Assembly (NCBI GenBank): GCA_038534295.1
Contig: JBCAXA010000004.1
Location: 325,510 to 389,509, forward strand
Reading direction: 5' to 3'
From: JBCAXA01 sp038534295
Lineage (GTDB): Bacteria; Pseudomonadota; Gammaproteobacteria; Steroidobacterales; Woeseiaceae
DNA: 64,000 nt
Positions 41,321 through 51,423 of the stretch are shown one piece after another. The notes under the pieces are model-generated. The model saw only the letters and a list, made by a program, of their open reading frames with translations, was not told where the DNA came from and ran no database searches. Position 1 is the stretch's first letter. Each line of letters starts with the position of its first letter. The translations under genes were made by a program, and so were the position numbers.

Positions 41321-44017
41321 TTAGCGCCGCGGTCTCGCGTGCGCGGAGCCGCGAAAGATCGCGTTCATGAAAACGACGTTCAGTCCATCGAGGTACGCCC
41401 GCACGGTCGGGTCCTGCGTAAAGCCAACGACGAAACCGCGACCCGACGCTTGCACGACTGCAAACGGTTTGAAAGCCAGTTGCTCGCGGTTTTGCTCCCA
41501 CAAATAGCCGCTCGCCAGCAGTTGCTCGGCGCTCTGGAAACGCACGACGTTGGTACCGACACCAAGCTTGATCGGTGTGTAGATGTCGCCGCCGCGTACC
41601 AAGACATTGAGCGTCTCGGCGACACCCGCAGCCAGCCAGTGGTCCGGGTCGACGTCCGCCCGCGCCAAAATACCCCCGACGGAGTCTGGGGTTCGTTCCG
41701 AGTTCGCAATAGATTCCTGGTACGCATCGGCATCGTCGATCACGACGGCCGGCACCAGCGGCTCCTCGTCGTCGTCCTTTCCGTTCTTGCCGTTGCCATC
41801 CTCGTCATCGGCGATTGCGAACTCCCGGCGAATGTCGAGAAACTCATTTTGCGGGTCGGCCAGATAACGTGTCGCATTGCCAAGGCCAATCAGCACGCCA
41901 CCACGCTGCACCCAGTCGGCGAGCAGCTCAACGCCCGCTTCACCCCAGCGTGAGTAACCCGAACCAGAGGTCTCCGGCAAAATCATTACGTCAAAACGTC
42001 CGAGATCGGCGCCCGTTAGACGATCGGCTCTAACGATTGTTACCGGATAGCCAAACTGGCGTTCAATAATAAAGCGCGCATTGCCGGCGCTGTATGTACG
42101 GGTCGGCTCATCCCAAATCATCGCAACACGCGGTGCACGGTGGCGCACAACGCGGCCGCTGCCGAAGTTAGGGCCATCGGTAACCCACGTATCGTCCGTG
42201 GCGATGACGTCTGCGCCTGTCGCCGCGGCAAGGTCAGCTAATTGCTGACGCACATCGGCCGGGTTGTCGGCGGCGTCCAGAATCAGCGTACCGCTCGCGT
42301 ACCGCGTGTCCTGATGCGTAAACGCTTCGTCGGCGCTCTTGACTGCGAGGCCGCCGCGCAGTGCAGCGGCCAACAGACGTACGGACGACGCATCGCCAGC
42401 CGGGACGAGATAACTAACCGCATTGGCCGGACCGGTCACCGACCCCGGCACAATGAGCGCCTCGGTCGCAGCGCTCGTTGCCACCGACGGTACACGCGAA
42501 CACGGATTAGCCGTGACGTTCATCATCAACGGCAGCGACCACGCGGTGACATCGTAAATTTCGTCGCGGAGCGCTTTGGCGCGACGTCGCTCTTGCTCGG
42601 CGACGAACGTCTCATCAATCGGCGTGTCGGCATCGAGCAACGTGCGCAACAGTCGTTTGGCCGGCTGCGCAAGACTGATGACATAGGTGCCAGCGGCATA
42701 GCGCTCGCCGCACGCCGAAAACGCCGCATCGGCCACGCCCACCTCGACCCCTTGGCGAACCAACAGCGCCGCTAGCTTGTCGGCACCTGCCTGGTCGCGT
42801 TGCGTTGGAATCAGGTAGCTGCGCACCGACTCCGAGCGACCCTCGCTAATCGCAGAGCGCTGATAGTCGTAGAAGTCGGTCAGCAATTTTTCGCGATTCG
42901 CCGCGGTAACCTCGGCCGTCGACATTGACGTCACGAATTGGTTGCGAACGGTATCGTGGAACGACACCTCAACGCCGTCGTACTGGCGCACGAGCAGGCC
43001 GCGCGCGGACCCTTGCTCGTAGGTCATCGCGACGCTGCCGAAGTACGACGGCCAACTCGCTCCGTAACCTGGGTAAAACGCGTCATACACTTCGCGCGTG
43101 AAATAATCGAGCCCGAAACGGTCGAACCAACGGGCGTTGTTTTTACCGAACAGCGTCAGGCTGGCGCGCTGATCGGCAGCGAGGTTCGGGTTGTACGGCA
43201 CGGCTTCTGGCGCGAAATAATAGGTCTGGTCAGAGCCCATCTCGTGCGCGTCGACAAACGCGACCGGATAGAACTCCTGCACGGCGGCAATGCGGCCTAA
43301 CGTTTCCGGTTGCGTCAGGATGAACCAATCACGATTGAGGTCGAACAGATAGTGGTTGGTGCGCCCGCCTGGCCACGGCTCGTCCTGCTCCGCGGACAGC
43401 CGATCGCTGTTCGGCTCGATGCCCTCGGCCATTTCATAGTGATGAATAAAGCGATCGCGTCCATCCGGGTTTTGGATTGGATCGAGCACGACGATCGTGT
43501 CGCGAAGAATGTCGGCCACGCGCGGATCGCCACGCGATGCCAGCAAGTGATAGGCGATGAACATGGCCGTATCGGTGCCGGAAACCTCGTTGCCGTGAAC
43601 GGCGTAACCCAGCCAGGTGACCGCCGGCTGCGAGGCGATCAGATCCGCGGCAGCGTCGGCACCCAAATTGCCCGCGTTACGCAAGCGCTGCATGCCGGCT
43701 TTAACCTCATCGAGGCGCGCCATGTTCTCCGCTGACGCAACGACAACGTAGTAAAGATCGCGCCCTTCCCAACTCTTCGCGTAATTGCGGACGAGCACTT
43801 GGTCCGGCCGCGCCTCGGCGAGTACGTCAAAATAGCGACGAGCATCGTGGGTCCAGGTGATGCGTTCGCCGGACGCGTAGCCGAGTACGCTTTCGACGGT
43901 CGGTACGGACGGGTCGTAGTTGGCGTCCGGCCAGTAAGTGACGGTACTTTGGCCAAAGGCCCAGAGGGGCAACAGCAAACCCAGCAACAACCCACAACGC
44001 GGCATGGCGACATCCAA
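41321..44017 (-). CDS. M14 family zinc carboxypeptidase (exported)
   Basis: 898 aa with a signal peptide (LLLGLLLPLWAFGQ). Zinc ligands are His141 and Glu144 (AVHGNEVSG) and His258 (VDAHEMG); the catalytic base is Glu334 (MTYEQGSA). Arg and Asn residues at NPDGRDRF and LNRDW complete the substrate site. The C-terminal 450 residues form further domains, including a glutamine amidotransferase-like fold near GVLIGLGNATRYL. The long form matches secreted bacterial M14 enzymes that digest proteins or cell-wall peptides. It is convergent with the SnoaL-like gene. Confidence 0.93.
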   Translation of the reverse strand: MDVAMPRCGLLLGLLLPLWAFGQSTVTYWPDANYDPSVPTVESVLGYASGERITWTHDARRYFDVLAEARPDQVLVRNYAKSWEGRDLYYVVVASAENMARLDEVKAGMQRLRNAGNLGADAAADLIASQPAVTWLGYAVHGNEVSGTDTAMFIAYHLLASRGDPRVADILRDTIVVLDPIQNPDGRDRFIHHYEMAEGIEPNSDRLSAEQDEPWPGGRTNHYLFDLNRDWFILTQPETLGRIAAVQEFYPVAFVDAHEMGSDQTYYFAPEAVPYNPNLAADQRASLTLFGKNNARWFDRFGLDYFTREVYDAFYPGYGASWPSYFGSVAMTYEQGSARGLLVRQYDGVEVSFHDTVRNQFVTSMSTAEVTAANREKLLTDFYDYQRSAISEGRSESVRSYLIPTQRDQAGADKLAALLVRQGVEVGVADAAFSACGERYAAGTYVISLAQPAKRLLRTLLDADTPIDETFVAEQERRRAKALRDEIYDVTAWSLPLMMNVTANPCSRVPSVATSAATEALIVPGSVTGPANAVSYLVPAGDASSVRLLAAALRGGLAVKSADEAFTHQDTRYASGTLILDAADNPADVRQQLADLAAATGADVIATDDTWVTDGPNFGSGRVVRHRAPRVAMIWDEPTRTYSAGNARFIIERQFGYPVTIVRADRLTGADLGRFDVMILPETSGSGYSRWGEAGVELLADWVQRGGVLIGLGNATRYLADPQNEFLDIRREFAIADDEDGNGKNGKDDDEEPLVPAVVIDDADAYQESIANSERTPDSVGGILARADVDPDHWLAAGVAETLNVLVRGGDIYTPIKLGVGTNVVRFQSAEQLLASGYLWEQNREQLAFKPFAVVQASGRGFVVGFTQDPTVRAYLDGLNVVFMNAIFRGSAHARPRR

Positions 44018-44076
44018 TTCAGAAACAACGAAAGGCGCAAAAATAGCGGATGCTGCCGCGAAGTGCGACTGCTGAG

Positions 44077-44550
44077 CTACCCAGTATCGGGCGGCATCTC
44101 GCGAATCTCGGCCTCCACGCCAGCATCGGTCAGCGTAACGATGGCGAGCGCGATTGGCAGCGTGAAGCGTCGCGGGCCAGCACTGCCCGGGTTGAGATAC
44201 AGCACGCCATCGCGTCGTTCGATCAACGGCTTGTGGGAGTGGCCAGACACGACGACATCGAAACCGGCCGCCGCCGGATCGAGATCCAGCGTTTTTAGAT
44301 CGTGCAGCATGTAGAAGTAACGGCCGCGTAGTTCGATGGCCTCAATGTCCGGTAGGTCGTCGGCCCACTTGTCGATGTTGCCGCGAATCACCGTCAGCGG
44401 CGCGATGTCCCGCAGCTCATCGATGACCGCCGGCTTGCCGATATCGCCAGCGTGCAACAGCGTGTCGCAGCCGACCAGCTGTTCGCGAGCCCATGGGCGC
44501 AGCAAGCCGTGGGTATCTGAAATCACGCCGATCCGGTAGCCCTGTGTCAT
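44077..44550 (-). CDS. YfcE-like metallophosphoesterase
   Basis: 157-aa calcineurin-like phosphoesterase: SDTHG with Asp12 and His14, HAGD near 33-36, RGNID near 56, and GHSHKP near 102. The fold is compact, like YfcE/MJ0936, which hydrolyse phosphodiesters with Mn2+. Its ATG overlaps the nei stop by 4 bp, so it ends the ligB-lhr-nei operon. MPE proteins also join Lhr and LigB in the Pseudomonas repair operon, which supports a nucleic-acid role. Confidence 0.9.
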   Translation of the reverse strand: MTQGYRIGVISDTHGLLRPWAREQLVGCDTLLHAGDIGKPAVIDELRDIAPLTVIRGNIDKWADDLPDIEAIELRGRYFYMLHDLKTLDLDPAAAGFDVVVSGHSHKPLIERRDGVLYLNPGSAGPRRFTLPIALAIVTLTDAGVEAEIREMPPDTG

Positions 44551-45353
44551 CCAGTGTGCTCGTCAGTCGATTGGCAGCGCGGGCACCAGTAAGTACCACG
44601 ATGATGTTGACCCAGCCGTTGGTAAGTGACGACGCCGACATCGCACGCAAGACAGCGTTTGCCGGCACGTCCGTACACCCACAGGCGACCCGCACCATCG
44701 CGTTCGAAACGCGTTACCCGTTTGCCGCCGCCCAGATTGCGCTGCAAGAGATCGGCGGCCAACGCAAACGTGCCGCGCAGGGCCGCATCGCTCACCTCAC
44801 CGAGGCGCAGCGATGGCGAATAGCGACCGAGAAATAACAGCTCGCACTTGTAGACATTGCCAATGCCGGCGGCGATGCGTTGATCGAGCAGCACATCCAT
44901 CAGCAGCGTTTCCGGTGCAACGATGGCACGCGCCCTAGCCGGCAGTGCGTCAACATCAACGCCTGGCTGCGCAAGATCGGGGCCGAGACGAGAATCAAGA
45001 ACACGCTCGCGTACGCTCGGCCGTGCGACGAGCTCGACCTCTTTGGCATTGAAACAAACGTAGTAGGCATCGACGGTGCCGAGCACGAGCGACGCACGTC
45101 GCGACGGCTTTTGCCAATCGGTCGTCGACGGATAGCTGTGCCACGAGCCGTGCATGCCTAAATGACTGCGCAGCCACAGCCCATTGTCGAAACCGATGTA
45201 GAGGTGTTTGCCGCGTGCCTCAACCGCGTCGATGCGCCGTCCGACAGCGCGATCGCCACCCCCCATTGCGAGCCGCAAGCTCTCCACCGTGCGGTTCTCG
45301 AGTCGCGGCGCCAGAAACGCGGCGATCTTGTGAATCGTATCGCCCTCAGGCAC
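44547..45353 (-). CDS. nei: Fpg/Nei family DNA glycosylase
   Basis: 268 aa from a GTG at 45353 with GGAG 8 bp upstream; after removal of Met the chain begins PEGDTIHK, where Pro1 and Glu2 are the catalytic residues. The H2TH region contains DVLLDQRIAAGIGNVYKCELLF and the zinc finger ends CLACDVGVVTYQRLGQHHRGTYWCPRC, with four Cys. PEGDTI is the endonuclease VIII-type opening. It removes oxidised pyrimidines. A longer start at 45419 would overlap lhr further and lose the N-terminal Pro. It is coupled to lhr (8-bp overlap) and to the phosphoesterase. Confidence 0.92.
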   Translation of the reverse strand: MPEGDTIHKIAAFLAPRLENRTVESLRLAMGGGDRAVGRRIDAVEARGKHLYIGFDNGLWLRSHLGMHGSWHSYPSTTDWQKPSRRASLVLGTVDAYYVCFNAKEVELVARPSVRERVLDSRLGPDLAQPGVDVDALPARARAIVAPETLLMDVLLDQRIAAGIGNVYKCELLFLGRYSPSLRLGEVSDAALRGTFALAADLLQRNLGGGKRVTRFERDGAGRLWVYGRAGKRCLACDVGVVTYQRLGQHHRGTYWCPRCQSTDEHTG

Positions 45354-48300
45354 GAGCCGAACTCCGGGAAACTTCCGATGCCAGTCGCGTGTCCGACAGG
45401 CCGCGATAATCACGCACAAATCCGTGCTCGAGAAAGACGGCTGCCAACGTCGATTCGGCGGCGGCCACGCCGTCGATTTTCTCGATCGTTCTTAAGCTCT
45501 TGCCGGCCCGCGGCAACGTGCGCAACGCATCGATCGCCATCGCCAGCGCATCGTCGTACGCGGCTAGCGTGTCAGGGAAACTGAGCAGCGCTCGACCTCG
45601 CGGGCCAATCCACAGCACCGGGCGGCCGCGCGCGAGGACGATCCAAGCACCGTTGATTCGCCGCGGCTTGGCGTCACCCGCCGCGACCACGCTCGGCCAC
45701 GGCACAAGGGCACCGTACGGATTCGCTGGATCGAGCACCGGCAGCGCGACGACATCGCTGTTCCCGAGCGACTGATCGCGCTCCTCGGCCGTGCTTCGCT
45801 CAGCGCGCAGCCGGTCGATACCGCCCGGCATCGCAAACTGCGCGCCGGTCAGGCCATCAACGAAATGCCCGCGGCGCACGCGTCCCTGCTCCTCCATCTC
45901 GCGCAGCACCTTGTAGATCGGCCCAAAGCCACCGCTCAAGACTTCAGCCTGCGACGCATTGCGACTGACGATGCCGTAACGCTCCAGCAGGAGCTGCGTG
46001 CTTGCGACGGCGCGGCGGGTCGGCTCGACATTGTCCACCGCCAATGACGCCACCAGGGCCCAGCGACCGGCGCCGGCGGGGGCCGCCCTGCGTCGCCGGC
46101 GGGGACCGCGACCGGCTAACTCACGTAGCGGTGCAAACGTATCGTTAGTGATCTGACCAGCCCACACCAGGTCCCAGAGCGCCGACTCGAGTTCGCGCGC
46201 CGTCACATCGGATAAGCGTTCCGACAAGCGTTGTTCGAGTTCGAACAGGAAACTCGCGCCGCGGCTGCCAAGGAGCTCGAGCACCGCTTCGTGCAGCGGC
46301 GACGGTGGCTCGTAGTCGGTCACCGGCTCCAGCAGCTCACCGATTTGTCGGCGCAGGTACAGCGCAACGCGACCGTCGCGCGGACCGCTTGCGCCGCGGC
46401 CAACCCAAACGACCACACCGGTCGCTGCCAACATATCGAGCATTTCGGGGCGAAAACCCTGCACGCGCTGCGGCAAAATGACGCCGGCGAGCAACGACCA
46501 CGGTAACGGGTACGCCTGCAGTTGGCCGACGACCTCCTCGAGGCGGGCCTGCCCGCCGGTAGCCGCTGGTACTCCGTGCCAACGCGGCAGAAACAACGCC
46601 AGCGTCGGTGCATCGACGGCCGCTACTTCATCGCGAAGACGGGCAAGATTACGACGTTTGAGCCGGCGCAACACTTCAGCGTCGCACCAGTCGAGCTCGA
46701 TGCCACCGGGACGGATCTCGCCGCGCACGAGCGTGCCAGCCGCCGCAAGCGCACCGAGCGCGACATCAACTGCAGCTGCCGGTAGGCCATATCGTGCCGT
46801 CAGGTCGCGCGTCAGGAACGGTCCGTGATGCCGAGCGTAGCGCTTTAAGAACTCACGCAACGGTTCGGCCACCGACGCTTGGAAAGCGTCGGGGACTCCC
46901 GGCGCAATAGCAACGCCGAACGTGTCCCGGTACAGCCCGGCATCCTCGCCGGCGATCCAGCGCGTGTCGCCGTTGATGCGTACTTCGACCGCACGGCGTT
47001 GTCGGCGCAACGATTTGAGCCATTCCGCAACGTCGCCGTCGGCACGTTGCGTGAGTTCGTCGAATGCAAGATCGCCGAGCCGGCGCAACAAATCGTGCAG
47101 ATCGTCTGCATCGCGCACCTGTCGATCGTCGCTCAGAAACTGGAGGTCACGCTCGAGTTCATCGATAACGTCCGCGTCGAGCAACTCGCGCAATTCCGCC
47201 TGGCCAAGGAGCTCACCGAGCAGCGCACGATCGAGCGTAAGGGCTTGCGCCTTGCGCTCGGCCAGCGGCGCGTCCTGCTCGTAGAGGTAGGCCGCGACAT
47301 ACGCAAAAACGAGCGACCGTGCGAACGGTGAAGCGGTGCGCGTTTCGATGTCATCGACCTCAATCTGCCGACTGCGAATCTCACCGAGCAGGCGTTTGAG
47401 ACCGGGCAAATCGAACACATCCGCCAACGCCTGGCGATAGGTTTCCATGACAATCGGAAAACTCGGATACTTTTGCACCGTCGCGAGCAGGGACTGTGCT
47501 TTCAGACGCTGCGCCCATAGCGGCGAGCGACTGCGCGGCGTGCGCCGGCGAAGCAACAGCGACCGCACGGCGTTCTCGCGGAACAGCCCGGCGAACATCG
47601 ACGTCGATGCCAGCTGCTCGGTGACCCGATCCTCGAGCTCCTCCGGGTCCGGGAGTAGCGCGTCGAGATCCGGCAACTCTTCGGCATCGGCAAAACGCAG
47701 CACGATGCCGTCGTCGGTATACATGACCTGCATCTCGAAGCCGGCCTGCTCGCTCAGCCGGTGCTGCAGCGCCATGGCCCACGGCGCATGAATGCGAGCA
47801 CCAAACGGCGTCAGCAAACAGATTCGCCAATCGCCCAGCTCATCGCGAAAGCGCTCGACGACGATGCATCGGTCGGTCGGCACGCTGGCGTGCTCTTTTT
47901 GCTCCGCGAGATAGCCGGCCAGATTGCGCGCAGCGTTACCGTCGAGTGTGGTCTCTGCTGCTAGCCATGCGCGGGCCTTTTCTTCTGACATACGGCTCAA
48001 ACGGCGCACGAATCCGCCGATCGCCCGACCCAGCTCAATGGGACGGCCCGGGCCGTCGCCGCGCCAGAATGGCAGCCGGCCGGGCTCGCCGGGAGCCGGC
48101 GAAACCGCAACGCGGTCACGGCCGATCGATTCGACTCGCCACGTGCTCGCACCCAGCATGATGTTGTCGCCGGGGCGAGTCTCGAAGACCATCTCTTCAT
48201 CGAGTTCGCCGACGCGCGGACCATCCTCGCCCAGATGCACGGCAAACGCGCCACGGTCGGGAATGGTGCCGGCATTCATGCGCATCACCATCGCAGCGCC

Positions 48301-49803
48301 GCGCCGCGGCGAGATTTTGTCGTCGCTGCGATCCCAACTGACCAGCGGTTTGAGGTCGGCGAAGTCCCCGGACGGGTAGCGACCGGACAGCATGTCGAGC
48401 ACGCCTTCGAGCAGACCGCGGCCGAGCTCGCGGTAGTTAAAAGCGCGCCGCACCAGCCGCTCGATTTCATCGACGTCGTGCGATCGCTCGCACACCAGTG
48501 CCACGAGCTGCTGCGACAACACATCGAGCGGATTCAACGGCACGGCAACCGACTCAATGTCGGCCGCCAACATACGATCGGCGACCACCGCCGACTCCAA
48601 CAGGTCGCCCCGAAACTTGGGGTAAAGGCGGCCGCGACTGACCTCACCGACGCCGTGACCGGCCCGGCCGACGCGCTGCAAACCGCGCGCCACCGAACCG
48701 GGGGATTCGACCAGCAACACGAGGTCAACGGCGCCCATGTCGATACCGAGCTCGAGCGAACTGGTTGCAACAATGCCGCGAATGCGCCCGCGCTTTAGGC
48801 CTTCCTCGATCTCGCTGCGCTGTTCGTGCGAGATACTGCCGTGGTGCGCCTGCACCAGCGTTTCCTCGGCAAGCTCGTTGAGCTTCTGCGCAAGACGCTC
48901 ACACAGGCCACGCGAGTTGACGAAAATGATGGTCGCTGTGTGCTCACGGATCGCCGCGAGCAAAACCGGATACATCGCCGGCCAGATGCCGCGCTCCTGC
49001 TGCGGTGCGCCGACCTCACGCGCATAAAGCTGGCCTAGTATGGAGCCTTGCGCGGCCGGCGCTGGCGCGACCGCCGTCGGCGCGTTCATGTCCGGGACCG
49101 GCACGCTAACGGTTAGATCAATGTTGGGCGGCGCGCTGCAATCGACGATGTCGACCGGTCGGTCGCCGCCGAGAAACGCCGCAATCGAATCGAGCGGACG
49201 AACCGTGGCGGACAACCCGATACGTTGCGGGTCGCGGTCACAGTTCGCGGCAAGCCGCTCGAGCGACAGCGCTAGATGGGCGCCGCGCTTGGTCGGCGCA
49301 AGCGCATGGATTTCATCGACGATCACCGTCTCGACGCTGGCGAGATTAGCCGCCGCTTTCGAGCCGAGGATGAGGTACAGCGATTCAGGCGTCGTCACCA
49401 AGATCTCGGGCGGATTCTTGGCCTGCTCGGTACGCTCGCGCTGCGGCGTATCGCCGGTGCGCACGGCCATCGTTGCGCTTCGAAAGTGCTCGCCGACGCG
49501 TTCGGCAACCCGTCCAATACCCACCAACGGCGAGCGCAAGTTGCGCTCGACGTCGTAGACCAGTGCTTTTAGCGGCGACACATACAAAACTCGAACGCCT
49601 GGCGGCGCGTCGTCGGGCAACTGGCCGAGTCGATCGATGGCCGCCAAAAACGCCGCCAGTGTTTTGCCGCTGCCGGTTGGCGCGACGAGCAAAGCGTTGC
49701 GGCCAGCGCGAATGGCTTGCCACCCTGCCTTTTGCACCGGCGTGGGCTCGCGAAAGTGCTCGGCGAACCACGCCGCAGTTGCTGGCTGAAACCCGTCAGT
49801 CAT
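45346..49803 (-). CDS. lhr: Lhr family DNA helicase (full length)
   Basis: 1485-aa superfamily 2 helicase, about the usual full Lhr length. Residues 40-50 APTGSGKTLAA are motif I, DEIHALAPTKRG near 168 is motif II, SATV near 200 motif III, VATSSLELGID near 346 motif V and QRVGRAGH near 377 motif VI. Downstream are the winged-helix, Lhr-core domain and the long C-terminal extension that includes a glycosylase-interacting region (Lhr-CTD). Lhr translocates 3'-to-5' on single-stranded DNA and unwinds RNA:DNA hybrids. It starts in the end of ligB (8-bp overlap) and overlaps nei. Confidence 0.93.
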   Translation of the reverse strand: MTDGFQPATAAWFAEHFREPTPVQKAGWQAIRAGRNALLVAPTGSGKTLAAFLAAIDRLGQLPDDAPPGVRVLYVSPLKALVYDVERNLRSPLVGIGRVAERVGEHFRSATMAVRTGDTPQRERTEQAKNPPEILVTTPESLYLILGSKAAANLASVETVIVDEIHALAPTKRGAHLALSLERLAANCDRDPQRIGLSATVRPLDSIAAFLGGDRPVDIVDCSAPPNIDLTVSVPVPDMNAPTAVAPAPAAQGSILGQLYAREVGAPQQERGIWPAMYPVLLAAIREHTATIIFVNSRGLCERLAQKLNELAEETLVQAHHGSISHEQRSEIEEGLKRGRIRGIVATSSLELGIDMGAVDLVLLVESPGSVARGLQRVGRAGHGVGEVSRGRLYPKFRGDLLESAVVADRMLAADIESVAVPLNPLDVLSQQLVALVCERSHDVDEIERLVRRAFNYRELGRGLLEGVLDMLSGRYPSGDFADLKPLVSWDRSDDKISPRRGAAMVMRMNAGTIPDRGAFAVHLGEDGPRVGELDEEMVFETRPGDNIMLGASTWRVESIGRDRVAVSPAPGEPGRLPFWRGDGPGRPIELGRAIGGFVRRLSRMSEEKARAWLAAETTLDGNAARNLAGYLAEQKEHASVPTDRCIVVERFRDELGDWRICLLTPFGARIHAPWAMALQHRLSEQAGFEMQVMYTDDGIVLRFADAEELPDLDALLPDPEELEDRVTEQLASTSMFAGLFRENAVRSLLLRRRTPRSRSPLWAQRLKAQSLLATVQKYPSFPIVMETYRQALADVFDLPGLKRLLGEIRSRQIEVDDIETRTASPFARSLVFAYVAAYLYEQDAPLAERKAQALTLDRALLGELLGQAELRELLDADVIDELERDLQFLSDDRQVRDADDLHDLLRRLGDLAFDELTQRADGDVAEWLKSLRRQRRAVEVRINGDTRWIAGEDAGLYRDTFGVAIAPGVPDAFQASVAEPLREFLKRYARHHGPFLTRDLTARYGLPAAAVDVALGALAAAGTLVRGEIRPGGIELDWCDAEVLRRLKRRNLARLRDEVAAVDAPTLALFLPRWHGVPAATGGQARLEEVVGQLQAYPLPWSLLAGVILPQRVQGFRPEMLDMLAATGVVVWVGRGASGPRDGRVALYLRRQIGELLEPVTDYEPPSPLHEAVLELLGSRGASFLFELEQRLSERLSDVTARELESALWDLVWAGQITNDTFAPLRELAGRGPRRRRRAAPAGAGRWALVASLAVDNVEPTRRAVASTQLLLERYGIVSRNASQAEVLSGGFGPIYKVLREMEEQGRVRRGHFVDGLTGAQFAMPGGIDRLRAERSTAEERDQSLGNSDVVALPVLDPANPYGALVPWPSVVAAGDAKPRRINGAWIVLARGRPVLWIGPRGRALLSFPDTLAAYDDALAMAIDALRTLPRAGKSLRTIEKIDGVAAAESTLAAVFLEHGFVRDYRGLSDTRLASEVSRSSARA

Positions 49804-51349
49804 TCAAAGCGCCTTCGGTTGCTCGAACGTGTAACCGGCGAACCGTAGCGAGCACATCTGCCTCGCCCGCGGTTTTGTCCTCGCGATAGCGACGCACGCG
49901 GGCAAATCGCAGTGCGAGGCCGGCTGGATACTGCGGGCTCGCCTGCACGTCGCTGAATGCGATCTCAGCAACCAGCTCGGGCCGGACGTGCACGACGTGA
50001 CCGTCGCGATGGGTTTCGCGCGCGAGCAATTGTTCGGTTTGCCAGCGAAGGGTCGCATCGGTCAGACCCTTGAACGTCTTTCCGAGCATAACAAAGCCGT
50101 CGTCATCGTCGTTGCGGCAGGCTAGGTGTAAGTTGGACAACCAGCCGCGTCGCCGACCGCTGCCCCACTCGGCGGCGATGATGACGAGATCGAGCGTCTC
50201 GACCGGTTTGACCTTGAGCCAATCAGCGCCGCGATTGCCGGCCGCGTACACGCTATCCGGCGCTTTGATCATGACACCTTCATGGCCTCGGGCGAGTACG
50301 TTCGCAACAAACTGCCGAGCGTCCTCGGCACACGACGCTCTGAGACGAGGAACCGTCAACTCGGCCGGCACGATGCCACTCGCCCGCCGCAGTCGTTCGT
50401 GCAGTGGGGCGTCGATCAACGCCTGGCCGTCGACCAGCAGACAGTCGAACACAAACAGCGACAGCGGGAGACGCTCGAGCAGATCGGCGGCGGCGCGGCG
50501 GCGGCCGAATCGGCGCATGGTTTGTTGAAACGGTCGCGGCCTGCCGTGGGTATCGAGGGCGATTACCTCGCCATCGAGGATCAGCTCGTTGACCGGTAAC
50601 GCGCCGATTGCCGCAACTACCTCTGGAACGCTCGCCGTGACGTCATTGAGCTGGCGCGAGAAGACCCGCACGAGTTGGCCGCGCCGATGAATCTGCACGC
50701 GCGCGCCGTCGAGCTTCGCGTCGATAATCGGTGCCGGAATTGCGGCAAGTGCCGCGTCGAGATCGGTCGCTGGTTGCGCCAACATGGGCTGCAACGCGCG
50801 CATAGGCGTCAGGCGGAAATCGTCGAGACCGGCACCGCCGCGCTCGAGGGCGGCCAACGCGGCGCTCGGCAGATCGCCCGCCAACATTGACGCGCGCCGG
50901 ACGGCCGCGGCCGGCAGATCGGTAACCTCCGCGACCGCCTCGACCAACACCCCGTCGAGCGCGCCTTGGCGCAGCTCCCCAAGCAATAGACCCGCGAGCA
51001 GGCGTTGCTCATCGTCGGTTGCCGCCGCGAACAGTGCGGCCAGCTCATCACGCCGCCGCGCTTTGGAACCCGCGCCGCTGATCGCGGCGATTCGCGCCAC
51101 GGCCGCATCGACGTGCTCGAGCGTGAGCGTGGAACCTTCGGCCGCATCGGTCGCGATGATCTCACCCACCAGCGCCGGCCCAACGCCGACCCGCCCTTGC
51201 GGCACGGCGCCGGTCAAATAGTGGAGCAACAACCGGCGATCGGTCTCGCTTGCAGCGTTGATCAGCTCGGCCAGCAGAGCGCGCTTTTCGAGCCGCTTAC
51301 GTGTCGCCGCAACTCGCTGCGACGTATTGACCAGATCCGACAGAAGCAC
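49796..51349 (-). CDS. ATP-dependent DNA ligase (LigB type)
   Basis: 517-aa ligase. The N-terminal helical DNA-binding domain (1-180) precedes the adenylation motif AKLDGAR with Lys212 as the AMP acceptor. ELILDGEVIAL is motif III, GVMIKAPDSVY motif IV and DWLKVKP motif V; the OB fold ends with RFARVRRYREDK. The start is a GTG at 51349. The archaeal/LigB-like domain order occurs in bacteria with Lhr and phosphoesterase partners in repair operons. First gene of this four-gene set. It follows the EAL-GGDEF gene after 74 bp. Confidence 0.92.
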   Translation of the reverse strand: MLLSDLVNTSQRVAATRKRLEKRALLAELINAASETDRRLLLHYLTGAVPQGRVGVGPALVGEIIATDAAEGSTLTLEHVDAAVARIAAISGAGSKARRRDELAALFAAATDDEQRLLAGLLLGELRQGALDGVLVEAVAEVTDLPAAAVRRASMLAGDLPSAALAALERGGAGLDDFRLTPMRALQPMLAQPATDLDAALAAIPAPIIDAKLDGARVQIHRRGQLVRVFSRQLNDVTASVPEVVAAIGALPVNELILDGEVIALDTHGRPRPFQQTMRRFGRRRAAADLLERLPLSLFVFDCLLVDGQALIDAPLHERLRRASGIVPAELTVPRLRASCAEDARQFVANVLARGHEGVMIKAPDSVYAAGNRGADWLKVKPVETLDLVIIAAEWGSGRRRGWLSNLHLACRNDDDDGFVMLGKTFKGLTDATLRWQTEQLLARETHRDGHVVHVRPELVAEIAFSDVQASPQYPAGLALRFARVRRYREDKTAGEADVLATVRRLHVRATEGALND

Positions 51350-51423
51350 GCGGTAGAGCGTACCGCAGAGTCAGAACCTACGGCGTGCCGTTTGCTCGAC
51401 AGCGCCAGCCGACAAGCGCATTC

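Noticed and set aside
47717..47722. GTATAC inside lhr as a further GntR operator.
   Set aside because: The flanks do not extend the palindrome to TTGTATACAA, and the site lies in the middle of a coding region away from the regulon. The same applies to GTATAC at 63287-63292 in the symporter gene.
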